This document shows, piece after piece, positions 44,919 to 53,859 of a DNA stretch of 64,000 nucleotides. A program made the position numbers and the translations under genes. A model generated the notes under the pieces. It was not told the DNA's origin. It made no database searches and was given only the letters and a program-made list of their open reading frames with translations. Within the stretch, counting starts at the first letter, position 1. Every line of letters starts with the position of its first letter. Source of the DNA: Luteimonas gilva (GTDB lineage: Bacteria > Pseudomonadota > Gammaproteobacteria > Xanthomonadales > Xanthomonadaceae). The DNA lies in assembly GCF_005239095.1 (NCBI RefSeq), contig NZ_SZUA01000001.1:1345049-1409048 (forward strand), in the 5' to 3' direction.

Positions 44919-46115
44919 ATGTCCTTGACCGAACGCTACGCGAACACCCTCGACGAAATCCGCGAGGCCGGCCTGTTCAAGTCCGAACGCATCATCACCT
45001 CGCCGCAGTCGGCGCAGATCACCCTGGCCGACGGCCGCGAAGTGCTGAATTTCTGCGCCAACAACTATCTGGGCCTGGCCGACCATCCGGACATCATCGC
45101 CGCCGCGAAAGACGCGCTGGACACGCACGGTTTCGGCATGGCCTCGGTGCGCTTCATCTGCGGCACCCAGGACCTGCATAAGCGGCTGGAAAAGACCATC
45201 GCCGATTTCTTCGGCACCGAAGACACGATTTTGTACGCGGCCTGCTTCGACGCCAACGGCGGGCTGTACGAACCGCTGCTGGGCGAGGAGGACGCGATCA
45301 TCTCCGACGCGCTGAACCACGCCTCGATCATCGACGGCATCCGCCTGTGCAAGGCCAAGCGTTTCCGCTACGCCAACTGCGACATGGCCGACCTGGAGAA
45401 GCAGTTGCAGGCGGCGGATGCGGCCGGCGCGCGCACCAAGCTGATCTCCAGCGACGGCGTGTTCTCGATGGACGGCTTCATCGCCCCGCTCGACGAGATC
45501 ACCGCGCTGGCCAAGAAGTACAACGCGCTGGTCCACATCGACGAATGCCACGCCACCGGCTTCCTCGGCAAAACCGGGCGCGGATCGGCGGAAGTCAAAG
45601 GCGTGATGGACAAGATCGACATCTTCACCGGCACGCTGGGCAAAGCGATGGGCGGCGCCCTCGGCGGCTTCACCACGGCCAAGAAGGAAGTGATCGAACT
45701 GCTGCGCCAGCGCTCGCGTCCGTATTTGTTCTCCAATTCGCTGCCCCCGCACGTGGTGGCCGCAGGCATCAAGGCCTTCGAGATGCTCGACGCCGCCGGA
45801 GAGCTGCGCGAGCGCTTGGCCGAAAATACCGCGTATTTCCGCGAAAAGATGGCGGCCGCCGGTTTCGACCTGAAGCCGGGCACGCATCCGATCAGCCCGG
45901 TGATGCTGTACGACGCTCCGCTGGCGCAGAAATTCGCCGCGCGCTTGCTGGAAGAAGGCATCTACGCGATCGGCTTCTTCTTCCCGGTGGTGCCGCAAGG
46001 ACAGGCGCGCATCCGCACCCAGATGAGCGCGGCGCATACGCGCGAGCATTTGGATCGAGCGATCGCGGCGTTCACCAAGATCGGGCGCGAATTGGGCGTG
46101 GTGGGCGCGAAGTAA
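44919..46115 (+). CDS. kbl: 2-amino-3-ketobutyrate coenzyme A ligase (glycine C-acetyltransferase)
   Basis: A 398-residue PLP enzyme of the alpha-oxoamine synthase family. It splits the Tdh product with CoA into glycine and acetyl-CoA. The PLP lysine is in [16 protein letters not shown], the Asp/His region in [14 protein letters not shown], and [14 protein letters not shown] marks the N-terminus. CGAGGAAACC precedes the ATG at 44919; the longer frame from 44853 overlaps the previous gene and is rejected. With tdh it forms the standard threonine-to-glycine pathway. Confidence 0.96.
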   Translation: MSLTERYANTLDEIREAGLFKSERIITSPQSAQITLADGREVLNFCANNYLGLADHPDIIAAAKDALDTHGFGMASVRFICGTQDLHKRLEKTIADFFGTEDTILYAACFDANGGLYEPLLGEEDAIISDALNHASIIDGIRLCKAKRFRYANCDMADLEKQLQAADAAGARTKLISSDGVFSMDGFIAPLDEITALAKKYNALVHIDECHATGFLGKTGRGSAEVKGVMDKIDIFTGTLGKAMGGALGGFTTAKKEVIELLRQRSRPYLFSNSLPPHVVAAGIKAFEMLDAAGELRERLAENTAYFREKMAAAGFDLKPGTHPISPVMLYDAPLAQKFAARLLEEGIYAIGFFFPVVPQGQARIRTQMSAAHTREHLDRAIAAFTKIGRELGVVGAK

Positions 46116-46137
46116 CCTACAAGCTCACGCGCTTCAT

Positions 46138-46288
46138 CCCTCTCCCTTTACGGGAGAGGGAAAGGCCGAAGGCCAGGGAGAGGGTTCGGCTCTTCGCGCG
46201 GAGCTGCAGGCAAGATCAAAAGCACGCTTGCTTCGCTTCGCGCCCCTCTCCTGCCCTTAGGGCATCCTCCTCCACGAGGAGGAGGAAA
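46138..46288. repeat. Composite palindromic repeat, long 'ctctccc' form, copy 2
   Basis: Same order of parts as 15018-15165: CTCTCCC/GGGAGAGGG hairpin, GGCCGAAGGCC, GGGAGAGGGTTCGGCT, a GCTTGCTTCGCTTCGCGC stretch, CCTCTCCTGCCCTTAGGGCA and a CCTCCTCC/GGAGGAGG hairpin. It fills the gap between kbl and the convergent pseudouridine synthase. Confidence 0.8.
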
Positions 46289-46303
46289 AGCAGCCCTTCG
46301 CGC

Positions 46304-47035
46304 TTAAAGCGGCGACAACGACGCAGCCTCTTCCGCCGTCAACCTGCGCCACTGCCCCTTCGGCAATTCGCCCAGCGCCAAATCGCCGATCGCGACGCGC
46401 ACCAAGCGCAGCACTTCGATGTCGAACGCGGCCAGCAAACGCCTGATCTGACGATTGCGTCCTTCGTCCAGCACGATCTCCAGCCACGCATTCTTCTCGC
46501 CCGTGCGCAGCAAGCGCGCGGATTTCGCGCTCAAATGTTCGCCGCCCGCATCGACGCCGGCGATCATCGCTGACAGTTGCGCGGGCTCCGGCATCGCATT
46601 CGCTTGCACGTGGTAGGTCTTGTCCGGCCCGCGCTGCGGATCGGCGATGCGCGCCGCCCATTCCGGATCGTTGCTGAAGAGCAACAAGCCTTCGCTGGCC
46701 TTGTCCAAGCGCCCCACCGGCGCGATCCAGCCCAGGTCCGCGCCTTCGAAACAGCGGTACACGGTATCGCGGCCGCGTTCGTCGGCCGTCGTGGTCACCA
46801 GCCCGCGTGGTTTGTTCAGCATCAGATGGATCGGCGCGCGCTTCGCGAGCGGCTTGCCGTCGATCGCGATCGCGTCGCTGTCCACCGGCGTCGGAAATTC
46901 GGGATCGCGGATCGTCCTGCCCGACAAAGTCACGCGGCCCTCGCCGATCCACTGCGCCGCTTGCGTGCGCGAGCAGACGCCGCGCTTGGACAGCACGCGC
47001 GCCAACCCGTGCTTCGTTGGCGGACGCCGATTCAC
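46304..47035 (-). CDS. RsuA/RluB/E/F family rRNA pseudouridine synthase
   Basis: A 243-residue enzyme with an N-terminal S4 RNA-binding domain (ARVLSKRGVCSRTQAAQWIGEGRV) and the catalytic domain with the Asp in VGRLDKASEGLLLFSND, then a TYHVQAN strand and the GRNRQIRRLLAAF RNA-binding helix. It isomerises uridine in rRNA. Which of RsuA, RluB, RluE or RluF it is cannot be settled from the sequence alone; having an S4 domain argues against RluE. Start is a GTG at 47035. Confidence 0.9.
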   Translation of the reverse strand: MNRRPPTKHGLARVLSKRGVCSRTQAAQWIGEGRVTLSGRTIRDPEFPTPVDSDAIAIDGKPLAKRAPIHLMLNKPRGLVTTTADERGRDTVYRCFEGADLGWIAPVGRLDKASEGLLLFSNDPEWAARIADPQRGPDKTYHVQANAMPEPAQLSAMIAGVDAGGEHLSAKSARLLRTGEKNAWLEIVLDEGRNRQIRRLLAAFDIEVLRLVRVAIGDLALGELPKGQWRRLTAEEAASLSPL

Positions 47036-47109
47036 GACGATAGGCGCGACGCGAAGCTTGTCGCGCCGTTTTCCCTACACGAGTGCGGCATGCGATGCGC
47101 CGCGAACGC

Positions 47110-47619
47110 CTACGGTTTCTTCTTGGCGTCCGTCGCAGCCGGGGCCGGCGCGGCTTCGCCTGCGGCCGGAGCCGTGGCGGCCGGCTTGCGCCCCGCCACG
47201 CGCACGCCGCGGGCTTTCATCCAGGCGTCGAACTCGTCGGCGGTCATGCGCTTGCCGTTCTGGTTCATGTCGAAACGCCAGGGCGTGTTGTCGAACGCCG
47301 TCTTGGGCTTGTAGACCGACGGATCGTTGGGATCGAGCGCTTTCGGCGCCGGCCCGGCGTTGGCCACGTTGCAGCCTTCCACGCGCAAACGCAGGAGCAC
47401 CAAGTCGACCGACATGCTCTCGTCGTAGGCCTGCGCCAGCACGCCGCTGGGCGCGCCGAGTTGGGATGCGGTGGTGGACAGTTCCGACGACACCGGCGCC
47501 AGCAAGGTCGGGCGTACCGGCAAGGGTTGCGGCACGGCGGCGGTGTTGCAGTTCGCGGCTTGCGCGGAGACGGCGGCGCCTGCGAGCAGGCAGAAAGTAA
47601 GAATCGGTAGCGCGCGCAT
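47110..47619 (-). CDS. Secreted protein with degenerate EF-hand
   Basis: A 169-residue protein with signal peptide (ALPILTFCLLAGAAVSAQA) and one EF-hand-like loop DMNQNGKRMTADEFDAWM, followed by a low-complexity Pro/Ala/Lys tail. Two cysteines (ANCNTA and VEGCNVAN) may pair. The loop lacks some canonical calcium ligands, so calcium binding is uncertain. The ATG at 47619 is preferred to one at 47676 because it starts the signal peptide. Function unknown. Confidence 0.75.
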   Translation of the reverse strand: MRALPILTFCLLAGAAVSAQAANCNTAAVPQPLPVRPTLLAPVSSELSTTASQLGAPSGVLAQAYDESMSVDLVLLRLRVEGCNVANAGPAPKALDPNDPSVYKPKTAFDNTPWRFDMNQNGKRMTADEFDAWMKARGVRVAGRKPAATAPAAGEAAPAPAATDAKKKP

Positions 47620-47758
47620 GGCAATCCCCGCGTCGATGGATGCGGCGAGTGTAGGCCGCGTGTCCGGCGGCGACAAGCGCGCGACTCGTGCAGTGGGCAG
47701 GGTGCCGCGCTTCGCTTAGACCTGAACAGGAAATAGGCGCGGCGACCAGCTCTTTTTT

Positions 47759-47841
47759 GTGGGAGCGGCTTCAGCCGCGAGCTCTTGGCTCAGCTCGCAG
47801 CGATAGGGAGGAAAAGCTCGCGGCAGAAGCCGCTCCCACAA
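47759..47841. repeat. Palindromic repeat, 'gtaggagcggcttcagccgc' family
   Basis: Left arm GTGGGAGCGGCTTCAGCCGC; right arm GCGGCAGAAGCCGCTCCCAC with one mismatch. It follows directly on the terminator of the ompA gene. Confidence 0.9.
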
Positions 47842-47863
47842 AAGTGGCTATTCGATGATCCGG

Positions 47864-47895
47864 AAAAACGAAGCCCGGCGCGAGGCCGGGCTTCG
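47864..47895 (-). terminator. Rho-independent terminator of ompA
   Basis: On the minus strand CGAAGCCCGGC and GCCGGGCTTCG pair around a 5-base loop, followed by TTTTT, 25 bases after the ompA stop. Confidence 0.9.
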
Positions 47896-47919
47896 TGTAT
47901 CGCTTAGCTTGGCGTCCGA

Positions 47920-49014
47920 TTAGTTCTGGACGTTCAGCTCGGTGCGGCGGTTGCGCGCGCGGCCTTCCGGATTGTCCGAACCATCTTCGTTGGTGTTCGG
48001 AGCGATCGGACGGCTCTCGCCGTAACCCACCGGGCCCACCAGACGGCCGGCATCGATGCCGTTGCTGGTCAGATAGTCGTACACAGCCTTGGCACGACGC
48101 TCGGACAGCTTCTGGTTGTAGGCGTCCGTACCCTTCGAGTCGGTGTGGCCAGCCACTTCGACGCGCAGGTCGGGGTAACGCTTCAGGATCTCGATGGCCT
48201 CGTTGAGGATCGCGACCGCGTCAGGACGCAGCACCGACTTGTCGAAGTCGAAGTTCACGCCCTTCAGATCGATCGACACCGGCACCGGGCAGCCGTCCGG
48301 ACCGATGGTCTGGCCAGCCTGCGAACCGGGGCACTTGTCGTCGCAATCGTTCACACCGTCGCCGTCGCTGTCGCTGTCGGCGCAGGACGGAGCCGGAGCC
48401 GGCGGCGGAGCGGCAGCAGCCTCCGGGCCCAGGGCCACGGTCAGGCCGACCGAAGCCAGCAGATCGGTGAAGTAGTCTTCCTGCTGCTGAGCCGGACGCG
48501 CCTGGACATCGTCGAAGTCCACGCGGGTGCCGATTTCCGTACGCAGGTCCACGCGGCCGAAGTCGAACTGCAGGCCGGCGCCGAGGTTGGCGGCGACGTT
48601 GTTGTCCGAGTGCTGGGCCGGATTCGGGCCGAGCGCCGGGTTGCGGACGAACTCTTCCTCATGACGCTGCCAGCCGAGGCCCATACGGATGTACGGCCAC
48701 CACTTGCGGTCGGCGTTGCGGAAGTGGTAACGAGCATCGACCGAGGCGCCGTACTGGCTCCACCACAGGTTCGGGTTGGCGGTCTTGTCCGGGTTCTGAT
48801 AGTTCAGTTCGAAATCGACCGACCAGTTCGGGTTCAAGAACTTACCGAAGCCAACGGTGCCGAAGATGGTGTCTTCGGTGTCGCGATCCTTGTCCTGGAA
48901 GTTAACGCCAGTCGAACCGGCGACGTACCAGCGATCATCAAACTCCTGCGCGGAAGCGGCCTGCGCCACGCACAGCCCGCCCAACAGCGCAGCACAGAGG
49001 AGTTTCTTATTCAT
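47920..49014 (-). CDS. OmpA family outer-membrane porin (OprF-like)
   Basis: A 364-residue major outer-membrane protein: signal peptide (LLCAALLGGLCVAQAASA), an eight-stranded beta barrel (about residues 24-200), a Pro/Ala hinge, a thrombospondin type 3-like calcium repeat (DSDGDGVNDCDDKCPG) and a C-terminal OmpA peptidoglycan-binding domain (VEVAGHTDSKGTDAYNQKLS ... NRRTELNV). It anchors the outer membrane to the cell wall. AAGGAG lies 7 bases before the ATG, with an AT-rich leader of about 100 bases upstream. Codon use suggests high expression. Its OmpA domain closely matches the small protein at 6171. Confidence 0.93.
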   Translation of the reverse strand: MNKKLLCAALLGGLCVAQAASAQEFDDRWYVAGSTGVNFQDKDRDTEDTIFGTVGFGKFLNPNWSVDFELNYQNPDKTANPNLWWSQYGASVDARYHFRNADRKWWPYIRMGLGWQRHEEEFVRNPALGPNPAQHSDNNVAANLGAGLQFDFGRVDLRTEIGTRVDFDDVQARPAQQQEDYFTDLLASVGLTVALGPEAAAAPPPAPAPSCADSDSDGDGVNDCDDKCPGSQAGQTIGPDGCPVPVSIDLKGVNFDFDKSVLRPDAVAILNEAIEILKRYPDLRVEVAGHTDSKGTDAYNQKLSERRAKAVYDYLTSNGIDAGRLVGPVGYGESRPIAPNTNEDGSDNPEGRARNRRTELNVQN

Positions 49015-49180
49015 GTTCAGCTCCTTGATCAGGTAAATGTAGCGATATCACGGGTATTGCGTGGTTATGGTTTTAGACGGCCGTTCCGCACGCCATCCCA
49101 TCCAGATTAGTACCGGATATGTGAAAGCGGTGTTAACAATAGCATAACAGTTGAAACCTTGCCAACCCGACAGGGCCGTC

Positions 49181-50620
49181 CTAGGCCCGGTACAGGTTCA
49201 TGAAATCCTGGATCGGCAGGGCCTCTAGGGCCCCCGGCTCGCGGGCCAGGGCCATGATCCGGTCGGCCTGCTCGGCCGGCAACTGGGCCTTCAACGCGGC
49301 CTCGCATTTGGCCATCAGGACCGGGATGCCCTCGGCGCGGCGCTTGCGGTGGCCGATCGGGTAGTCGATGGAGACCTTGTCGGTCGAACTGCCGTCCTTG
49401 AAGAACACCTGGACCGAGTTGCCGATATAGCGCTTGTCGGCGTCGAAATAGTCCTGGGTGAACTGCGGGTTCTCGCGCACTTCCATGCGGTCGCGCAGGG
49501 CGTCGATGCGCGGGTCTGCGGCGACGTCGTCGTTGTAGTCCGAAGCGGTCAGGCGGCCGAAGATCAGCGGCACGGCGACCATGTACTGGATGCAGTGGTC
49601 GCGGTCGGCGTAGTTGGCCAGCGGGCCGGTCTTGTCGATGATGCGCACGCCGGCTTCCTGGGTTTCGATGACGATCTTTTCGATGTCGCCGATCCGGTCT
49701 TTCACCTGGCCGTGCAGTTGCATCGCGCATTCCACCGCGGTCTGGGCGTGGAATTCGGCGGGGAAGCTGATCTTGAACAGGACGTTCTCCATCACGTAGC
49801 TGCCGAACGGGCGTTCGAAGGCGAATTCCTTGCCCTTGAACGCCACGTCGTAGAAGCCCCAGGTCTTGGCGCTGAGCGCGCTCGGATAACCCACGACCTT
49901 CTTGTGCGCCGCGTTCAGCGCGTGGATCACGGCGCGGCGGCAGGCGTCGCCGGCGGCCCAGCTCTTGCGCGGACCGGTGTTCGGCGCGTGGCGGTAGGTG
50001 CGCAGCACGCCGTTGTCGATCCAGGAATGCGACACGGCGGTGATCACCTCGTCCTTGCCGCCGCCGAGCATCGCGGTGGCGACCGCGGTGGACGCCAGGC
50101 GGACCAGGATCACGTGATCCAAGCCGACCCGGTTGAACGAGTTCTGCAACGCGTACACGCCCTGGATCTCGTGGGCCTTGATCGCCCAGCCCAGCACGTC
50201 GCGCACGGTGATCTTCTTGCCTTCCTTGCGCGCCAGGTAATCGGCGACGGCCAGGATGGCGCCCAGGTTGTCGGACGGATGGCCCCACTCGGCCGCCAGC
50301 CAGGTGTCGTTGAAATCCAGCCAGCGCACCAGCGTGCCGATGTTGAACGCGGCCTGGACCGGATCGAGTTCGAACGAAGTGCCGGGCACGCGCGCGCCGC
50401 CGGGAAGTTCGCCGCCGGGAACCAGCGGACCGAGGTGCTTGACGCAGTCGGGGAACTTCATCGCCAGCATCGCGCAGGCTAGCGAGTCGAGCAGCATGTA
50501 GCGCGCGGTGTCGTAAGCCTCCTGCGAGTCGATCTGGGCGTCGATGACGTAGTCGGCGATATCGACCATCGGCTGGTCGGGATCGGGGCGCACGGCGGAG
50601 CGGATGTCGAAATGACTCAT
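49181..50620 (-). CDS. prpD: 2-methylcitrate dehydratase, MmgE/PrpD family
   Basis: A 479-residue MmgE/PrpD protein that dehydrates 2-methylcitrate to 2-methylaconitate (or the cis form) in propionate breakdown. Family text includes YDTARYMLLDSLACAML, LVRWLDFNDTWLAAEWGHPSDN, and RSWAAGDA-like PRKSWAAGDACRRAV. Length is normal. It lies about 11 kb from prpC/prpB (61175 onward), so the pathway genes are split. No acnD/prpF is seen in the window. Divergent from the dioxygenase gene. Confidence 0.93.
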   Translation of the reverse strand: MSHFDIRSAVRPDPDQPMVDIADYVIDAQIDSQEAYDTARYMLLDSLACAMLAMKFPDCVKHLGPLVPGGELPGGARVPGTSFELDPVQAAFNIGTLVRWLDFNDTWLAAEWGHPSDNLGAILAVADYLARKEGKKITVRDVLGWAIKAHEIQGVYALQNSFNRVGLDHVILVRLASTAVATAMLGGGKDEVITAVSHSWIDNGVLRTYRHAPNTGPRKSWAAGDACRRAVIHALNAAHKKVVGYPSALSAKTWGFYDVAFKGKEFAFERPFGSYVMENVLFKISFPAEFHAQTAVECAMQLHGQVKDRIGDIEKIVIETQEAGVRIIDKTGPLANYADRDHCIQYMVAVPLIFGRLTASDYNDDVAADPRIDALRDRMEVRENPQFTQDYFDADKRYIGNSVQVFFKDGSSTDKVSIDYPIGHRKRRAEGIPVLMAKCEAALKAQLPAEQADRIMALAREPGALEALPIQDFMNLYRA

Positions 50621-50752
50621 GGGTCCCTGGGAGGCTGGCGGAGGGGAAGCCCGCTATTTTGCCAGACGCAGCCGCTCCGGCCCCACCTTTGCAACGCAGC
50701 GGGCCGTTTCGACGGCTTGGCGAAGGCCAGCGCAAGTCGCATTTTTCGTGGC

Positions 50753-51544
50753 ATGGACGCCATGACCCGCCTTCCCGCCCTGTTCCTCTCCCACGGCTCG
50801 CCCATGCTGGCGGTCGAGGATTCTCCCGCCGGCCGTTTCTTGGATGGCCTGGGCGGGCAATGGCCGCGGCCGCGAGCCATCGTGGTCGCATCGGCCCATT
50901 TCGAGGCCGACCAGCCCAGCGTGGGCGGCGCGCCCGAACCGCAGACCGTGCACGATTTCGGCGGCTTTCCGTCGCAGCTCTACCAGATCCGCTATCCGGC
51001 GCCCGGCGCGCCGGCGTTGGCCGAGGCCATCGCCCACCGCTTGAGCGATGCGGGATTGGCGGCGCGGGTCTGCTCGCATCACTGGCTCGACCACGGCGTG
51101 TGGGTGCCTCTGCGGCGCGCCTATCCCGAGGCCGATATTCCGGTGGTGCCGCTGTCGGTGAATCCGCGCGCCGACGCGGCGCACCACTTCGCGGTCGGAC
51201 GCGCGCTGGCGCCGCTACGCGAGGACGGCGTGCTGGTGATCGGCTCGGGCGGCTTCGTGCACAACTTGCGCGATCTGGAATGGGACGATCGCGACGCGCC
51301 GCTGCCGGCCTGGGCCAACGATTTCGCCGTGTGGATGCGCGACAAACTGGAAGCCCACGACACCGCGGCGCTGTTGGATTGGCAGACGCGCGCGCCGCAT
51401 GCGCGCAAGGCGCATCCCACGGTCGAGCACCTGATGCCGCTGTTCGTCGCGCTCGGCGCCGGCGGCGACGCGGCGCGCGTGCGCAGCCTGCACCGTTCGC
51501 ACGAGTTCGGGTCGCTGGCGTTGGATGCGTTCGCCTTCGATTGA
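50753..51544 (+). CDS. LigB-type dioxygenase, DOPA 4,5-dioxygenase family (YgiD-like)
   Basis: A 263-residue class III extradiol ring-cleavage dioxygenase family protein: ALFLSHGSPMLAVED at the start (metal His), ASAHFEADQPSV, HHWLDHGVWVPL and GSGGFVHNLRD. In this fold the metal is held by these histidines. Related proteins act on catechols or DOPA; the substrate here is unknown. The frame is open 141 bases upstream, but ATG at 50753 starts the conserved part. Confidence 0.88.
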   Translation: MDAMTRLPALFLSHGSPMLAVEDSPAGRFLDGLGGQWPRPRAIVVASAHFEADQPSVGGAPEPQTVHDFGGFPSQLYQIRYPAPGAPALAEAIAHRLSDAGLAARVCSHHWLDHGVWVPLRRAYPEADIPVVPLSVNPRADAAHHFAVGRALAPLREDGVLVIGSGGFVHNLRDLEWDDRDAPLPAWANDFAVWMRDKLEAHDTAALLDWQTRAPHARKAHPTVEHLMPLFVALGAGGDAARVRSLHRSHEFGSLALDAFAFD

Positions 51545-51599
51545 TACCGCTTTCGTAGGTGCGAATTCATTCGCACGCTTTCGATCCTCATAGGAGCGG

Positions 51600-52514
51600 C
51601 TACAAGGGTTTTTCCCACGGCGGGTTTTCGCCGAACTTCTCGGCGAAGAAATCGACGAAGGCGCGCACCCGCGGCGGTACCAGCCTGCGCTGCGGCATGA
51701 CCGCGTAGATGCCGGTGGTGGCGATCGGATAGTCCGGCAAGACGACCTGCAGCCGCCCCGCGCGCAAATCCTCGCAAGCGTGCCAGGCTGAATGCATCGC
51801 GATGCCCAAGCCGGCGACCACGGCGTCGAGGATCACTTCGCCGTAGTTGCTTTCGATGCGGCCGCCGACCCGCACCGCGATCTCGCGGCCGTCGCGATCG
51901 TTCATCCGCCACACGTCCTGGCGCCCGGCGCTGCCGACCAGCAGCACGCATTCGTGGTTCGCCAGATCATCGGGCGTGCGCGGCGCGCCGTGCTTGCGCA
52001 GGTACTCGGGCGAAGCGCACAACACGCGCCGGTTGTCGGCCAGCTTGCGCGCGACCAGGCTGGAATCGTCGAGCGCGCCGATGCGGATGGCCAGATCGAA
52101 ACCGGAACTGATCAAGTCCAAGCGCTGATCGTTGAGGTTGATGCTCAACTTGACGCGCGGATGCCGGGCCATGAATTCGGGCAGCAGCGGCGAGATGTAC
52201 AGGCGGCCGAACGAAGCCGACGTCGTCACCCGCAAAGTGCCGGTGACGTCGCTGCTCGCCTGGCGCAGACCGCCGGTCAACGCCTCCAAATCTTCGACCA
52301 GCGCCCGGCCCTGTTCGGCGAGCGCCGCGCCTTCCGGCGTGGCGTGCAATTGCCGGGTGGTCCGATGCAGCAGGCGCACGCCCAGATCGCGTTCCAGGCG
52401 CTTGAGCCGCTGGCTGGCGACGGCGACGGACAGATCCAGGCTGCGCGCGGCGGCGCTGATCGAGCCGAGATCCAGCACCCGCAGGAACAGGCTGATATCG
52501 CCGATCCGGTCCAT
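51600..52514 (-). CDS. LysR family transcriptional regulator
   Basis: A 304-residue LysR protein: N-terminal winged helix-turn-helix (FLRVLDLGSISAAARSLDLS and RLKRLERDLGVRLLHRTTR) and the periplasmic-binding-like effector domain with TLRVTTSASFGRLYISPLL. The ATG at 52514 is the normal start; the longer frame would add 29 residues that cross the promoter. It is divergent from the MFS gene, with a TATCA-N9-TGATA operator between them, so it probably controls the MFS-AKR-QOR-PhzF cluster. Effector unknown. Confidence 0.92.
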   Translation of the reverse strand: MDRIGDISLFLRVLDLGSISAAARSLDLSVAVASQRLKRLERDLGVRLLHRTTRQLHATPEGAALAEQGRALVEDLEALTGGLRQASSDVTGTLRVTTSASFGRLYISPLLPEFMARHPRVKLSINLNDQRLDLISSGFDLAIRIGALDDSSLVARKLADNRRVLCASPEYLRKHGAPRTPDDLANHECVLLVGSAGRQDVWRMNDRDGREIAVRVGGRIESNYGEVILDAVVAGLGIAMHSAWHACEDLRAGRLQVVLPDYPIATTGIYAVMPQRRLVPPRVRAFVDFFAEKFGENPPWEKPL

Positions 52515-52517
52515 GAT

Positions 52518-52536
52518 TATCAACTGATTATTGATA
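52518..52536. promoter_or_regulatory. Probable LysR operator
   Basis: TATCA (52518-52522) and TGATA (52532-52536), an interrupted palindrome in an AT-rich island of about 45 bases in the lysR/MFS gap, immediately upstream of the lysR ATG. Fits LysR autoregulation and divergent activation. Confidence 0.5.
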
Positions 52537-52616
52537 CTGATTAGGGATATTGCCGGTTTCCGCTGAATATGCAACGGCCTAGGCTGGGCGCCTCTATTCA
52601 TCCTTCCCTGTCCATC

Positions 52617-53837
52617 ATGGCCACCCCACTCGCCCCGTCCCCGCCCTCGCGCCTTCCGCTGGGCCTATACGCGCTGACCGCCGGCGCCTTCGGCATCGGC
52701 ACCACCGAATTCGTGATCATGGGCCTGCTGCTGCAGGTCGCCGCCGACCTGCACGTGAGCATCGCCGCGGCTGGACTGCTGATCTCCGGCTACGCGCTGG
52801 GCGTGTTCGTCGGCGCGCCGCTGCTGACCGCGCTCACCAGCCGCATGCCGCGTAAAGCCGTGCTGGTGGCGTTGATGGTGGTGTTCACCATCGGCAATCT
52901 CGCCTGCGCGCTGGCGCCGAACTACACGGTGCTGATGATCGCGCGCGTGATCACCTCGCTCGCCCACGGCACCTTCTTCGGCGTCGGCGCGGTGGTGGCC
53001 ACGGGTTTGGTCGCGGCCGACCGCAAGGCCTCGGCGATCTCGATCATGTTCACCGGCCTGACCGTGGCCACGCTGCTCGGTGTGCCGGCCGGCGCATGGC
53101 TGGGACACGAATACGGCTGGCGCGCGACGTTCTGGGCGGTGACCGCGGTCGGCATCGTCGCCACCATCGTCATCGCCACGCTGGTGCCGGCCGATCGCGA
53201 AGACCATGCGCCGATCGCGTTTCGCGAAGAATTGAAAGTGGTGCGCCGCCCGCAGGTGTTGCTGGGGTTGCTGATGACCGTGCTCGGCTTCGCCGGCGTG
53301 TTCGTGGTATTCACCTATATCCAGCCGATTTTGACCCGCGTCACCGGTTTCGCCGACAGCGCGGTGTCGCCGATCCTGTTCCTGCTCGGCGTGGGCCTGA
53401 TCATCGGCAACCTGCTCGGCGGCCGTCTGGCCGACAAGCGTCTGATGGCGTCTCTGCTCGCCACCCTGGCGGGATTGGCGATCGTGCTGGTCCTGATGAC
53501 GTTCGCACTGCACAGCAAAGTGGCGACGGTGTTGTTCTTCGGCCTATTCGGCATCGCCGCATTCGCCACGGTGCCGCCGCTGCAGCTGTGGGTACTGCAG
53601 AAGGCCGAAGGCGCGCAGAATCTCGCTTCCAGCCTCAACATCGGCGCATTCAACCTGGGCAACGCGCTCGGCGCCTGGCTCGGCGGCGTGGTGATCGAAC
53701 GCGGTCCCGGGCTCGGCTCCATACCTTGGATCGCGGCCTTGGTGACGGTGTCCGGCATCGCGGTCGCGCTGTGGAGCGCGCGCCTGGAAAGGCCGCGGCG
53801 CGTGACCGTCGAAGCGGCGACGTGCACCGCCAACTGA
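52617..53837 (+). CDS. MFS transporter, DHA1 (AraJ/sugar-efflux-like) family
   Basis: A 406-residue 12-helix major facilitator: GLYALTAGAFGIGTTEFVIMG at helix 1 and GAPLLTALTSRMPRKAVLVAL in loop 2-3 are the DHA1 drug/sugar efflux hallmarks. It should export a small molecule with protons at the inner membrane. The ATG at 52617 starts the conserved part. First in a run of four same-strand genes with small gaps (22 bases, then a 4-base overlap, then 47 bases). Confidence 0.9.
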   Translation: MATPLAPSPPSRLPLGLYALTAGAFGIGTTEFVIMGLLLQVAADLHVSIAAAGLLISGYALGVFVGAPLLTALTSRMPRKAVLVALMVVFTIGNLACALAPNYTVLMIARVITSLAHGTFFGVGAVVATGLVAADRKASAISIMFTGLTVATLLGVPAGAWLGHEYGWRATFWAVTAVGIVATIVIATLVPADREDHAPIAFREELKVVRRPQVLLGLLMTVLGFAGVFVVFTYIQPILTRVTGFADSAVSPILFLLGVGLIIGNLLGGRLADKRLMASLLATLAGLAIVLVLMTFALHSKVATVLFFGLFGIAAFATVPPLQLWVLQKAEGAQNLASSLNIGAFNLGNALGAWLGGVVIERGPGLGSIPWIAALVTVSGIAVALWSARLERPRRVTVEAATCTAN

Positions 53838-53859
53838 ACTTTCGAAAAGGAACCGAACC

